Assembly (NCBI RefSeq): GCF_000764225.1
Contig: NZ_JQED01000055.1
Coordinates: forward strand, 62,001 to 126,000
Direction: 5' to 3'
Source: Colwellia psychrerythraea
GTDB lineage: Bacteria > Pseudomonadota > Gammaproteobacteria > Enterobacterales > Alteromonadaceae
DNA: 64,000 bases
Made by a program: the position numbers and the translations under genes. Under the pieces are notes generated by a model. The model had not been told where the DNA came from. It was given only the letters and a program-made list of their open reading frames with translations, and searched no databases. Below, piece by piece: positions 27,273 to 36,338 of the stretch (positions are counted from its first letter, which is position 1; every line of letters begins with the position of its first letter).

Positions 27273-27305
27273 CACTGTTACTCGCTTTTTATGGGGGGGA
27301 CGAAC

Positions 27306-28622
27306 TTACTTTGCTAAAATGGTTAACACAGCACTATTCATCGCCTGAGTTGCCGTAGCGATGACTTTCTCTGCATCAGGTGCCCAAAATGGGCTATGCA
27401 ATGATGGTAAGCTTTCATCTGTATTTTGGGCTGAATGCCATTTATCGTGAGGCACTCCACCTACCCAAAATATCATGCTTTTAATACTAGTATCTGCTCT
27501 ATAATAACGACCGAAATCTTCTCCAGCCATTACCGCGGGGACTTCAATAACGCGATCTTTCCCTAGCTCTGTAGTGAATAAGCTTGCCATTTTCTTCGTA
27601 AAGTCAGGCTGATTATAAGTTGCTGGCGTATATTCATCTTTAACGGTAACGACCGGTAGCAAATTTTCAGGTAAACCCATGGCAATACCTTCACCTTTGG
27701 CTATTCTGCTTATGCCATCGATTAATTTTTGGCGTGTTTCGTCTGAGTAACTACGTACAGTCAACAGCAATAATGCCTGATCAGAAATGATATTGTGTTT
27801 AGTGCCTGATTGAAAACTGCCGACGGTAACAACAGCAGGATCTTGAGGATCTAGCTCTCGACTCACTAAGGTTTGTAAGGCACCAACAATGCGTGAGCCT
27901 AAAACAATAGGGTCCTTAGTTGCGTGCGGGTATGCACCGTGACCACCAATCCCTTTAACAAGGATATTGACGCTATCAACATTAGCAAAAGTAAATCCTG
28001 GGGTATAACCAATAACACCCGCTTTTAAACTGGCAGAATTATGAAAAGCTAAAGCATAATCAGGCTTTGGAAAGCGCTTATATAAGCCATCAGCTATCAT
28101 ATCCTTTGCTCCTCGACCACGTTCTTCAGCAGGCTGTAAGATCATCACTAAGGTTCCTGACCAGTTTGTTTTATTTTCACTGAGTAGCTTTGCGGTACCA
28201 ACCCAGCTACTCATGTGGGTATCATGTGCGCAAGCATGCATGACATGAGCTTGTTGGCCTTCTTCAGTTGTGGTGGTAACTTTGGAAGCAAATGCTAAAC
28301 CTGTTTGCTCTTTTACCGGTAAGGCATCCATATCAGCGCGAATTAATACGGTTGGACCTTTACCGTTTTTTAATATGGCCACAACACCTGTACCACCTAC
28401 TTTTTCAGTGACTTCAAAACCTAAATCTCGGGCCGTTTTAGCCAATTTTTTCGCTGTGTTAAATTCTACACTGGAGAGCTCAGGACTTTGGTGCAAATCT
28501 TTATATATCGCCATTAATTCAGGCATAGCTGCTTTGACTAATTTTGTATTGTCCTGCACGGCATAGCTTATTGTGCTGCTAGCAAGGCATAAAACAGTGG
28601 TTAAAAATGCTATAATTTTCAT
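27306..28622 (-). CDS. Exported M20-family amidohydrolase
   Basis: 438 residues with a signal peptide (LTTVLCLASSTISYA). M20D metal-binding residues are visible: HACAHDTHMSS, the PAEERGRGA glutamates, ALAFHNSA and the C-terminal GEDFGRY and LHSPFWAPD. The dimerisation domain begins near VKGIGGHGAYPHATKDP. Homologues include hippurate hydrolase, IAA-amino-acid hydrolase and N-acetyl amino-acid deacylases. The first metal motif reads HACAHD rather than the common HACGHD. A periplasmic deacylase that releases amino acids is likely; the substrate is open. Confidence 0.92.
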   Translation of the reverse strand: MKIIAFLTTVLCLASSTISYAVQDNTKLVKAAMPELMAIYKDLHQSPELSSVEFNTAKKLAKTARDLGFEVTEKVGGTGVVAILKNGKGPTVLIRADMDALPVKEQTGLAFASKVTTTTEEGQQAHVMHACAHDTHMSSWVGTAKLLSENKTNWSGTLVMILQPAEERGRGAKDMIADGLYKRFPKPDYALAFHNSASLKAGVIGYTPGFTFANVDSVNILVKGIGGHGAYPHATKDPIVLGSRIVGALQTLVSRELDPQDPAVVTVGSFQSGTKHNIISDQALLLLTVRSYSDETRQKLIDGISRIAKGEGIAMGLPENLLPVVTVKDEYTPATYNQPDFTKKMASLFTTELGKDRVIEVPAVMAGEDFGRYYRADTSIKSMIFWVGGVPHDKWHSAQNTDESLPSLHSPFWAPDAEKVIATATQAMNSAVLTILAK

Positions 28623-28721
28623 TGTATTACTCGGTTGACGATTGACAAACTATCTTAGCTCAATGGGGTAAGGTGTTCAAATAGAGTTACTTCGGAGTGA
28701 ATCGATTGATTTTATACAGAT

Positions 28722-30482
28722 CTAAGCAGCAAATGAATCATCGTTATTAATGAGCTTTTGTGAAATAAATTCAGCCACGGAACCAGTGGCGATATCGATA
28801 ATCCCAACTCCTTTAAGTTTAGATTTTGCTAAGGGTAACGTTGCGTTAATAAATGTTAGGTCTTTACATAAGATTTTTAAGGATTCTCTTATAGCTGTGA
28901 ACCTGAGATACGGAGCGACATCATAGGCGCTATAAAAGGCAAGTTGAGGACTCTCAATGACAAATTGACAAACGATAGCATAGCAGTGGCCTTGAGTTCG
29001 TGAAGCAAGAAAGCTTGGATATGCGTTGACAATAAAGCTAGTTAATATCGCTACATTTTGCTCTTCCTCTTCAATATTAATCAGCGTGAGGCTGTGCTCT
29101 TCATCAAATAGCTCTACTCTGTTTTTTTGTCGTTGTTTCTGAGCTTGCTTTTGGATTAATTGCTGTTGAGCTTGTACGAATAAAGGTGAAAATATCGCTG
29201 GTAAAGGGCGGTGTTTATACTCACTTTGTTGGGTCATCTCTCCACTTACATGTTGCGACAACTGCTTTAATAAAATATTTTTAACTGGTAATAACCGCTT
29301 TGGCGTCGTTTTTTGTAAACGCTTGGCTCTTGGTTTTTTTTGCAGCGGATAAACTGTGCCGCTGCCTAATGTGAATGTACTTTGTTTTTTTAACTTCCGT
29401 GCTAATTGTTTAGTGACGTTTGAGCTCAAGTCAGGTGTTAATTCCTCAGTGAAGGTTTGATAATAATTAAATAAGCGAAAAATTTCAGGTGAAAATTTAT
29501 GTGCTTGTCTATTTGGTTCACTGCGTTTATCTTCATGCTGACTTAAAATAAAGTTACTCAAAACTTCAGATAAAGTCGTTTCGGAGCAAGTTATCGGCGC
29601 GATTATATCTAGGGTAAACTGTTGGTTAATATTTAGATTGTATTGTGGTGAAATGAGTTTAGCTTCTAAGCTCGCAATTAAGTGACTTAAGCGTTTAAAA
29701 TTTTTTGAGAAAAAAGTGTAAAACTCTTCAGCAATATACCAACGAACTAGTTGCTTCTTAGCTTCAAAGTTACTGTGCCCAATGTGGTTGTTTTCATTAT
29801 GCTTATTGTTTAAAAAGCAACTTTTAGGTAAGGCTTTAGGACAATAGGAAGGCTCCTCCTTGGCTTTGTTATTAATGGACTCAAGCACTGAAGCGATTAG
29901 ACTTGGCTCAATATTTCCGGTGAGCAGGTGCATTTTTGGGGCTTGATAATATTGTGCATGGTAACGGGTGATATCTGATAGGGTTAATTGTGTGATCAGT
30001 TCAATATCTCCACCGTATTGATAACAACGTTGTGCAGAAGTATCACTACGGGCAATGACGGCTTGTTGATCAAGTTGTTGCGGGCTTAACTCTCGGTTAA
30101 TAACACCGTAACAGTCGTCGTGGTAAATTTCGTGTGCTAAGTCTTGTTTTACAAATTCAGGTGCTAATAAACCATTGAGTAAATAATTTAAGCCCAGTAA
30201 ACAGGTATGCCGATTCTGACTATGGCAGTGATAATACGTGATATTAGAATGGGTGGAGGCATTAATAGATAAATCGGTGAGTGATGTCAGCTGAAATAAT
30301 GACTCGGGAAGATTAAATGCCGCACTTCGACGGAAGACCAAATGTTCGACCGCGTGGCTAACACCACTATCGTCGAGTGCGGGTGTGTTAACCACAATGA
30401 GTGCGCTAAAGCCTTGCTCGTCATTGATATTATGATGCAGTAAACCATTAAAGTGACGCTTAATTTGGCTGGCAGGGATCAT
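28722..30482 (-). CDS. pqqF: M16 zinc peptidase, PqqF-like
   Basis: 586 residues. The inverted zinc motif HAVEH (about residues 43-47), followed by a glutamate-rich helix near 118 (HEIYHDDCYGVINREL), defines an M16 insulinase-type peptidase. Its ATG overlaps the end of pqqE by 4 bp, so it belongs to the pqq operon and probably cleaves the cross-linked PqqA. It is shorter than classical PqqF (about 760), with a poorly conserved C-terminal half, so it may work with a partner or have a slimmer fold. The role is inferred from position and motif. Confidence 0.82.
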   Translation of the reverse strand: MIPASQIKRHFNGLLHHNINDEQGFSALIVVNTPALDDSGVSHAVEHLVFRRSAAFNLPESLFQLTSLTDLSINASTHSNITYYHCHSQNRHTCLLGLNYLLNGLLAPEFVKQDLAHEIYHDDCYGVINRELSPQQLDQQAVIARSDTSAQRCYQYGGDIELITQLTLSDITRYHAQYYQAPKMHLLTGNIEPSLIASVLESINNKAKEEPSYCPKALPKSCFLNNKHNENNHIGHSNFEAKKQLVRWYIAEEFYTFFSKNFKRLSHLIASLEAKLISPQYNLNINQQFTLDIIAPITCSETTLSEVLSNFILSQHEDKRSEPNRQAHKFSPEIFRLFNYYQTFTEELTPDLSSNVTKQLARKLKKQSTFTLGSGTVYPLQKKPRAKRLQKTTPKRLLPVKNILLKQLSQHVSGEMTQQSEYKHRPLPAIFSPLFVQAQQQLIQKQAQKQRQKNRVELFDEEHSLTLINIEEEEQNVAILTSFIVNAYPSFLASRTQGHCYAIVCQFVIESPQLAFYSAYDVAPYLRFTAIRESLKILCKDLTFINATLPLAKSKLKGVGIIDIATGSVAEFISQKLINNDDSFAA

Positions 30483-31615
30483 AACTTTATTTGAATAATG
30501 TCCGCGTCTTTTATACTACGTTTATTCACCCTTTCCACTAGTGGATTTTTCGGCTGTTTAGCGCGTTCAATCGCTTCTTCAATCAAATGGTGATCGGGCG
30601 ATTTACTGCACACGGGATCCGTTTTGTCCATATCTCCTGTCATCATGAAGGCTTGACACCGACAACCGCCAAAATCCTTCTCTTTTTCATCACAACTTTG
30701 GCATGGTTGTGGCATCCAGCTATCACCACGAAAGCGATTAAAAGAAAAATCTTGCTGCCAAATATCGCTGATAGATTTGTCTTTTACATTGGGAAATTTC
30801 AGCGGTAACATTTTTGCGCTATGACAAGGTAGTGCACTCCCATCAGGTGCGATGGTTAGAAAGGTACTACCCCAGCCATTCATACAAGCTTTGGGACGAT
30901 CTTCAAAATAATCAGGCGTCACAAAAATGAACTGAGGACCTTTCCCCTGTTGTTTATCTCGGAACTCATTGACTAGCTTTTCTGCGTCCATTAGTTGCTG
31001 TTGAGAAGGTAATAGATGATCTCGATTATCATACGCCCAGCCATAATACTGTGCCGTAGCCAGCTCAACATAATCAGCATTTAATTGGCAGCTTAAACGC
31101 ATGATATCTGCCACTTGGCTAATGTTTTGTTTAGAGATAACAAAGTTTAGCACCATTGGATAACCCTGTGCTTTGACCGACTGTGCCATTTTAAATTTTT
31201 GTTCAAAGGCATTTCCGCGTCCCGCGATAATATCGTTCATTTCTGGGTCTGCGCCTTGAAAACTAATTTGGATATGATCTAAGCCTGCTACCTTTAACTT
31301 GGCAATTCGTTTTTCAGTTAAACCTATGCCGGAAGTGATCAGGTTGGTGTAAAAACCCAAGCCTCTTGCGTGTTTGACCATCTCTTCTAAATCTTTACGT
31401 AATAAAGGCTCTCCTCCTGAAAAACCCAATTGTACCGCGCCCATAGCACGTGCTTGTGATAATACATCAAACCATTGCTCAGTATTGAGTTCGTCTTTTG
31501 TATCACCAAGCTCTGTCGGGTTAGAGCAATATGGACAATGCAAAGGGCAATCGTAAGTAAGTTCAGCTAGTAGCCACAGGGGAGGGCCAACTTTCGCTTG
31601 GGTTTCATTATTCAT
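30479..31615 (-). CDS. pqqE: PQQ biosynthesis radical SAM enzyme PqqE
   Basis: 378 residues from the ATG at 31615, which fits homologue N-termini; an ATG 7 codons upstream is possible. The radical-SAM cluster motif C23-x3-C27-x2-C30 (CPLHCPYC) is followed by GFSGGEPLLR, and a C-terminal SPASM set of cysteines (CMNGWGS, CHSAKM, CQSCDEKEKDFGGCRCQAF, DPVCSKS) holds auxiliary clusters. It joins the glutamate and tyrosine of PqqA by a carbon-carbon bond. The start overlaps the pqqD stop and the end overlaps pqqF, so translation is coupled. Confidence 0.96.
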   Translation of the reverse strand: MNNETQAKVGPPLWLLAELTYDCPLHCPYCSNPTELGDTKDELNTEQWFDVLSQARAMGAVQLGFSGGEPLLRKDLEEMVKHARGLGFYTNLITSGIGLTEKRIAKLKVAGLDHIQISFQGADPEMNDIIAGRGNAFEQKFKMAQSVKAQGYPMVLNFVISKQNISQVADIMRLSCQLNADYVELATAQYYGWAYDNRDHLLPSQQQLMDAEKLVNEFRDKQQGKGPQFIFVTPDYFEDRPKACMNGWGSTFLTIAPDGSALPCHSAKMLPLKFPNVKDKSISDIWQQDFSFNRFRGDSWMPQPCQSCDEKEKDFGGCRCQAFMMTGDMDKTDPVCSKSPDHHLIEEAIERAKQPKNPLVERVNKRSIKDADIIQIKL

Positions 31616-31880
31616 AATAAAGCCATTTTTTTTCATAAGCAGCGATTAAAAATTCGTGAACATCGTCAGTTAAATCACCAGCATCAGGAAATTTCTTATG
31701 TAATATACTAATGATATCAATAACCTGATTTTTACCATCAACCAATTGCATAATTTCTCCAGCGCTACCATTGAGTTTAACCATACCTTCTGGAAATAAT
31801 AATACATAGCATTCTTGCGCTTGTTCCCATTGCAGGCGGAACATAGCGTTTAAACTTGGTGGCACGGATTGGTTTATCAT
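31608..31880 (-). CDS. pqqD: PqqA-binding chaperone PqqD
   Basis: 90 residues, the usual length for this RRE-type peptide chaperone. PPSLNAMFRLQWEQAQECYVLLFPEGMVKLNGSAGEI is the conserved N-terminal fold and ends in a helix containing VHEFLIAAYEKKW. It binds the PqqA leader and presents it to PqqE. It overlaps pqqC by 4 bp (ATGA) and pqqE by 8 bp. Confidence 0.95.
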   Translation of the reverse strand: MINQSVPPSLNAMFRLQWEQAQECYVLLFPEGMVKLNGSAGEIMQLVDGKNQVIDIISILHKKFPDAGDLTDDVHEFLIAAYEKKWLYYE

Positions 31881-32632
31881 TTAAATATTCTCTTATGGTA
31901 ATTTGGCTCAGCGATCAACTCTTGATAAGGAGCACGATCTTGTTGATATGCTAAGGTCATAGCATCTAGCATACTCCACAAAATATCTAATTTAAATTGG
32001 AGAATATTCAAGGCTTCTTCTTGTGCTTGACGAGTCGTAAAATGATCTAAGGTGATTTTCAGACCATGATTAACATCGCGTCTTGCTTGAGATAAGCGCA
32101 TTTGAAAGTACTGCAAGCCTTGTGTTTCAATCCAAGGATAGTTCTTTGGCCAACTGTCTAGCCGACTTTGATGTATTTGGGGAGCAAACATTTCTGTAAG
32201 TGATGAACAGGCAGCTTGCTGCCAGTTAGCTCGGCGTGCGAAGTTTACATAGGCATCTACGGCAAATCGAACGCCGGGTAATACAAACTTTTCATCAAGT
32301 AAATCTTGTCTATCCAGCCCTACAGCTTGGCCTAATTGTAACCATGCCTCAATACCACCTAAAGTTTTGTCTTCTACACTGCCATCGTGATCCAGTATGC
32401 GTTGTATCCATAAACGTCGGGTTTCCATATCGTGGCAATTAGCTAATATGGCGGCATCCTTAATAGGAATATTAACTTGGTAGTAAAAGCGGTTTGCCAC
32501 CCAGCCTTGAATTTGCTCAACAGTGCATTCGCCTTGATGCATGGCAATATGAAATGGATGATGAATATGATAAAGCTGCCCTTTAGCGCGGAGCATTTCT
32601 TCAAATTGCTCTTTTGTCCATGGTTGTTGCAT
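31877..32632 (-). CDS. pqqC: Pyrroloquinoline-quinone synthase PqqC
   Basis: 251 residues, standard length for this cofactor-less oxidase that carries out the last ring closure and eight-electron oxidation of PQQ synthesis. YHIHHPFHIAMHQGECT, GWVANRFYYQVNIPIKDAAILANC and YFQMRLSQARRDVNHGL contain the conserved histidines, arginine and tyrosines. It lies 181 bp downstream of pqqB and overlaps pqqD by 4 bp. Cytoplasmic. Confidence 0.97.
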   Translation of the reverse strand: MQQPWTKEQFEEMLRAKGQLYHIHHPFHIAMHQGECTVEQIQGWVANRFYYQVNIPIKDAAILANCHDMETRRLWIQRILDHDGSVEDKTLGGIEAWLQLGQAVGLDRQDLLDEKFVLPGVRFAVDAYVNFARRANWQQAACSSLTEMFAPQIHQSRLDSWPKNYPWIETQGLQYFQMRLSQARRDVNHGLKITLDHFTTRQAQEEALNILQFKLDILWSMLDAMTLAYQQDRAPYQELIAEPNYHKRIFK

Positions 32633-32813
32633 AAATAAAGCACCTCTGAGTTTATATGTGGGTATTAATTACCGTAATTATCAGATTATTTTAGCTGCGG
32701 AATAGTCGGTAATGAGTTAGTTTTTTTCTCTTTAATATCAAATTATTAGGGTATTTACTATATGACTTTCGTCACTGCATGAGAATTAACGTCTCTGACG
32801 GTATTAAATAAAA

Positions 32814-33731
32814 CTAGATTGTTATTTCCATGCCATCAACGGCTATTTCAACTCCATTGTCTAAAACAAATTGATGCTGTGAGGATTCTTCATTGAGGAT
32901 CGGATTGGTATTATTAATGTGGATGAGAATCTTTCGTTCAATATTAAATTTATTGAGTAAAGCCACAGTACCAAAGTCTCCATTAACGGGCATATGACCC
33001 ATTTGAGATCCTAGTTTGGTTCCAACGCCTTGTGCGATCATTTCATCGTCAAGCCATAGCGTGCCATCTATTAATACACAGCTCGCTGCTGCCAATATCT
33101 CTTCAACTTCAGGGGTGCTTTCTACTATACCTGGTAAATAAAAAAGGTACTTTCCAGTCGTTTTATCAACAATTTTAAGGCCGATATTGTTACCTGCTAC
33201 GACTTTGTCACGATACTTAGAATAAGGAGGCGCATTCGACTCAATAGTCACGGGAATGAATTCAATATCAGCAACACCGGAAACAGTAAATGCATCACTT
33301 TGTTGATAACCAATAGGCTTAAAGTTCAGGCCGCCATGCCAGTGTTCTAGCATGTTAAATAACGGGTAAGCTGAAGTTAAATCTTCATAGACAACATGAG
33401 AACAATAAACATCTAGGGGTAAACCTTCACGTAGGGTGATCAATCCCGTGGTATGATCTATCTGGCTATCGGTGAGAATAGCGCCACGTATATTAGTACC
33501 TCGTGCACCTTGCTCAGGCCATAATTGTGGAGATTGATTTATTTGTTGGCGAATATCGGGGGATGCATTAATTAATGCCCAGTTTTTACCATCAGGGCTG
33601 ACAGCGATAGATGACTGGGTACGCGGTGTCGCTTTTATGCTTCCTGCTCGTAATCCTTTGCAATTAGCACAATGACAGTTCCACTGTGGGAAACCACCAC
33701 CAGCAGCCGAACCAAGAATTAAAATTTGCAT
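32814..33731 (-). CDS. pqqB: PQQ biosynthesis protein PqqB
   Basis: 305 residues, metallo-beta-lactamase fold. The N-terminus LILGSAAGGGFPQWNCHCANC and the modified metal motif SQIDHTTG are signatures of PqqB, which hydroxylates the tyrosine ring of the cross-linked intermediate. An AAGGA ribosome site at 33737-33741 precedes the ATG. A MITE-like repeat ends exactly beside that site, so the upstream leader of pqqB is repeat DNA. Confidence 0.96.
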   Translation of the reverse strand: MQILILGSAAGGGFPQWNCHCANCKGLRAGSIKATPRTQSSIAVSPDGKNWALINASPDIRQQINQSPQLWPEQGARGTNIRGAILTDSQIDHTTGLITLREGLPLDVYCSHVVYEDLTSAYPLFNMLEHWHGGLNFKPIGYQQSDAFTVSGVADIEFIPVTIESNAPPYSKYRDKVVAGNNIGLKIVDKTTGKYLFYLPGIVESTPEVEEILAAASCVLIDGTLWLDDEMIAQGVGTKLGSQMGHMPVNGDFGTVALLNKFNIERKILIHINNTNPILNEESSQHQFVLDNGVEIAVDGMEITI

Positions 33732-33741
33732 AAATTCCTTA

Positions 33742-34005
33742 ATACCAATTGAAGTAATGAATAGATCATTCTGCGAGAATTAAAAGGTGTAGATGTAAGG
33801 CATTGATTGAAGAGAATGCTTATTCCCTTGTCAAAATCAATAACGCCGCATATATACCTTTTAAACTCGCCCTTGGGAGCTTGTCAGGAAAGTGATAACC
33901 TCACAAATTTGTTTGATATAGAGTGACTATATACGCACAAATTTTGCTTGTTCTAACTTCCCCAACACAGCTCTGAATTGACTCATTCATTATTTCACTT
34001 GGTAT
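33742..34005 (-). repeat. MITE-like repeat, family A, copy 1 (inverted)
   Basis: 264 bp with terminal inverted repeats: left ATACCAATTGAAGTAATGAA, right (read inward on the other strand) ATACCAAGTGAAATAATGAA. Inside, on the minus strand, are the conserved family parts: the hairpin with AAATTTGTG arms, GACAAGCTCCCAAGGGCGA and TCTTCAATCAATGCCTT, shared with copies at 43442 and 60843. It has no coding capacity. It lies in the pqqA-pqqB gap, with its left end touching the pqqB ribosome site. Confidence 0.88.
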
Positions 34006-34015
34006 AATAACTATG

Positions 34016-34049
34016 AAAAAGACCCTCAGAGGGAGAAGTTACCGAGGGT
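34016..34049 (-). terminator. Attenuator between pqqA and pqqB
   Basis: On the minus strand ACCCTC (34049-34044) pairs with GAGGGT (34027-34022), followed by CTTTTT. It lies about 45 bp after the pqqA stop. Partial termination here would leave more pqqA mRNA than pqqBCDEF mRNA, as known for other pqq operons. Confidence 0.6.
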
Positions 34050-34094
34050 TATCGCATACCAATCAATTGAAGCTGGTATTATTTTTAAAAAGCA

Positions 34095-34166
34095 TTATCT
34101 GTTGCTGATATAAAGTGTTACTTCAAAACCTAAACGCATTTCTTCAAACTTTGGTTTAGTCCACAT
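34095..34166 (-). CDS. pqqA: PQQ precursor peptide PqqA
   Basis: A 23-residue ORF starting MWTKPKFEEMR and ending GFEVTLYISNR. The invariant E15-x3-Y19 pair that PqqE cross-links to build PQQ is present, and the MWTKP start is diagnostic. GAGG 7 nt before the ATG is the ribosome site. It is the first gene of the cluster, followed by an attenuator and a MITE before pqqB. It is easily missed because of its length. Confidence 0.97.
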   Translation of the reverse strand: MWTKPKFEEMRLGFEVTLYISNR

Positions 34167-34284
34167 AGTCAATCCTCGTTATTGTAAGTTAGTTGCTAGA
34201 TCAATATAGATCGGGAACTATGGGAAAGAAATCATACTTTAGAAGGAACATTATTAATAAATAGGAGGGGATCAGTTAGGAATG

Positions 34285-35232
34285 TCACGATAACTGTTTT
34301 GCAAAACTACGCGTTGCCTCAACTAAGGCGTTAATCATTAAAGGCTCATTAGCAAGGTGACCTGCCTCATCAATTACCGTCAATGTCGATTGTGGGCAGT
34401 GATAAGCCAATTGCCAGGCTTGCTCAACGGGACAAACAAAGTCAAAACGACCCTGTATTATGTTAATCGGAATATCACCAATTCGGTATATTTGCTCCAA
34501 AATAGGGCTTTGTTCAATAAAGCAATGATTTATTGAATAATGTAGTTGAATGATTGAGGGATATTTATTGATTGCATCGCCTTTACTAGCAGGGGGACTT
34601 GGTTGAATATTTAGTATTGCCGACTCCCATTGCTGTAAGCGATTATAAGCATTTCGACTTATTTGCTCGTCGCTACTAATTAACTGTTGGTAAATGGCTT
34701 TTAGTGGGGTTTGTTGCTGATGAAGAGGTAGTTCTTCAACGAAAGCTTGCCATGCTTCGGGATAGATTTTCGCTGCACCATTATTACTATATACCCAGTT
34801 GATGTCTTGCGGACGGCCGAGAAAAACTCCCCGTAATATCATGCCTAATACCTGCGTAGGATATTGCTTCGCGTAAAGCAAAGCTAATGTAGCTCCCCAA
34901 GAGCCACCAAAGACCAGCCATTGACTAATACCAAGGTGTTTTCGAATAACATTAATATCTTCAACTAGTGCGATAGTGTTGTTTTCTTTTAGTTCACCTT
35001 GAGGTTTTGATCGCCCGCAACCTCGTTGATCAAATAAAATAATATGATAAATTGCAGGATCAAAATAACAGCGATGCTGTTCACGACAGCCTGAACCTGG
35101 CCCCCCATGTAAAAAAACAACTGGAATACCTTGCTCATTACCGCACTGCTCAATATAGAGTTGATGAAGAGGGCTAACCTCTAGGTACTGTTGAGAAAAT
35201 GGTTTGATGTCAGGGTAAAGTGAATGCAACAA
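34285..35232 (-). CDS. pip: Prolyl iminopeptidase (proline aminopeptidase)
   Basis: 315-residue alpha/beta hydrolase of family S33 that removes N-terminal proline from peptides. The oxyanion motif VVFLHGGPGSG, nucleophile motif VFGGSWGATLALLYA, the aspartate in QGRFDFVCP and the C-terminal EAGH are all visible, as are DQRGCGRS and NNTIALVEDI of the family. Cytoplasmic, no signal peptide. It sits between pqqA and the S10 operon and appears monocistronic. Confidence 0.95.
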   Translation of the reverse strand: MLHSLYPDIKPFSQQYLEVSPLHQLYIEQCGNEQGIPVVFLHGGPGSGCREQHRCYFDPAIYHIILFDQRGCGRSKPQGELKENNTIALVEDINVIRKHLGISQWLVFGGSWGATLALLYAKQYPTQVLGMILRGVFLGRPQDINWVYSNNGAAKIYPEAWQAFVEELPLHQQQTPLKAIYQQLISSDEQISRNAYNRLQQWESAILNIQPSPPASKGDAINKYPSIIQLHYSINHCFIEQSPILEQIYRIGDIPINIIQGRFDFVCPVEQAWQLAYHCPQSTLTVIDEAGHLANEPLMINALVEATRSFAKQLS

Positions 35233-35408
35233 AGTAGGCCTCGTAACAAGTACTGGGAGAAAAAAGGCTAAAAACTAATAACGCGAACAGTTTACACTAG
35301 GTTAATGAAAGAGCAACGAAGTGGCGTTAATTAAATAATACCCTTTATATTTTTGCATTCCTGTTTATTAGCTAATTCAGTGATGTCGTCGATAAATTTT
35401 GAGCATAA

Positions 35409-35444
35409 AAAAAGACCTTAACAAATACATGTTAAGGTCTTTTT
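35409..35444 (-). terminator. Terminator of the S10 ribosomal operon
   Basis: AAAAAGACCTTAAC (35409-35422) and GTTAAGGTCTTTTT (35431-35444) form a 14-bp perfect stem with A/T flanks. It lies 27 bp after the rpsQ stop and ends the S10 operon here, with no spc genes following. Confidence 0.93.
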
Positions 35445-35471
35445 GATAACTATTTAAGTTTAATTATAAAA

Positions 35472-35723
35472 TTAAGCTTTAGTAATTACGTCAACTAATT
35501 TCCAGTTCTTAGACTTAGAAATTGGCGCAACTTCAGTAATAGTTACTAAGTCACCTTCGTTACATACGTTAGTTTCATCATGCGCTTTCAACTTAGTTGA
35601 ACGCGTCATGTATTTACCGTACATAGGGTGCTTAACACGACGTTCAATCAAAACAACGATAGACTTATCCATTTTGTTACTGACAACAACGCCTTGTAGT
35701 GTGCGGATTTTAGTTTCGCTCAT
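35472..35723 (-). CDS. rpsQ: 30S ribosomal protein S17
   Basis: 83 residues, matching bS/uS17 (TLQGVVVSNKMDKSIVVLIE, VKHPMYGKYM). It binds 16S rRNA early in 30S assembly. It is the last gene of the S10 operon and overlaps rpmC by one base. In most relatives rplN follows directly, but here a strong terminator and then pip follow. Confidence 0.98.
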   Translation of the reverse strand: MSETKIRTLQGVVVSNKMDKSIVVLIERRVKHPMYGKYMTRSTKLKAHDETNVCNEGDLVTITEVAPISKSKNWKLVDVITKA

Positions 35724-35914
35724 TACTTACCTGCCTTTTCAGTGATGATAGTCTTAACGCGCGCGATATTGCGACGTACAGTTCTTAGCAAATGAGTTTG
35801 TGCTAATTGACCAGTGCTTGCTTGCATGCGGTAGTTAAACTGCTCGCGAAGAAGTTCTAGTAATTCAGCATTTAGCTCTTCAATGCTTTTTGCTTTAAGT
35901 TCACTAACTTTCAT
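35723..35914 (-). CDS. rpmC: 50S ribosomal protein L29
   Basis: 63 residues of two helices (MKVSELKAKSIEELNAELLE, then LLRTVRRNIARVKTIITEK), the standard uL29 size and pattern. It lies near the exit tunnel and contacts L23. Stop and start share a base with both neighbours, as is common in this operon. Confidence 0.98.
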   Translation of the reverse strand: MKVSELKAKSIEELNAELLELLREQFNYRMQASTGQLAQTHLLRTVRRNIARVKTIITEKAGK

Positions 35915-36327
35915 TACAATGCCGTCCTAGTTACGAAGGTAGTTTTGAATGGAAGTTTAGCAGCAGCTAAAGCAAATGCTTCACGCGCGATTTCTTCAGA
36001 AACACCTTCCATTTCATAAAGAACACGACCAGGAAGAATTTGGCAAACCCAATATTCTACTGAACCCTTACCTTTACCCATACGAACCTCAAGAGGTTTT
36101 TTAGTAATTGGCTTATCAGGGAATACGCGTATCCAGATTTTACCTTGACGTTTAACATGACGAGTCATGGCACGACGAGCGGCTTCAATTTGGCGTGCAG
36201 TCATACGACCACGCTCAACCGATTTCAAGCCGAAAGTACCGAAGCTAACTGAACTACCCGTGTGCGATAAGCCACGGTTACGTAGTTTCATTTGCTTGCG
36301 GAATTTAGTACGTTTTGGTTGTAACAT
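35914..36327 (-). CDS. rplP: 50S ribosomal protein L16
   Basis: 137 residues beginning MLQPKRTKFRKQMK, with the conserved RGRMTARQIEAARRAMTRH and the hydroxylated-arginine region MGKGKGSVEYWV. It supports the A-site tRNA binding face of the large subunit. It is 11 bp downstream of rpsC. Confidence 0.99.
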   Translation of the reverse strand: MLQPKRTKFRKQMKLRNRGLSHTGSSVSFGTFGLKSVERGRMTARQIEAARRAMTRHVKRQGKIWIRVFPDKPITKKPLEVRMGKGKGSVEYWVCQILPGRVLYEMEGVSEEIAREAFALAAAKLPFKTTFVTRTAL

Positions 36328-36338
36328 TACTTATTCCT

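Noticed and set aside
33742..34005. Ordinary terminator or regulatory leader before pqqB
   Set aside because: Its sequence recurs at 43442 and 60843 with terminal inverted repeats, so it is a dispersed repeat; the likely terminator is the separate hairpin at 34016-34049.
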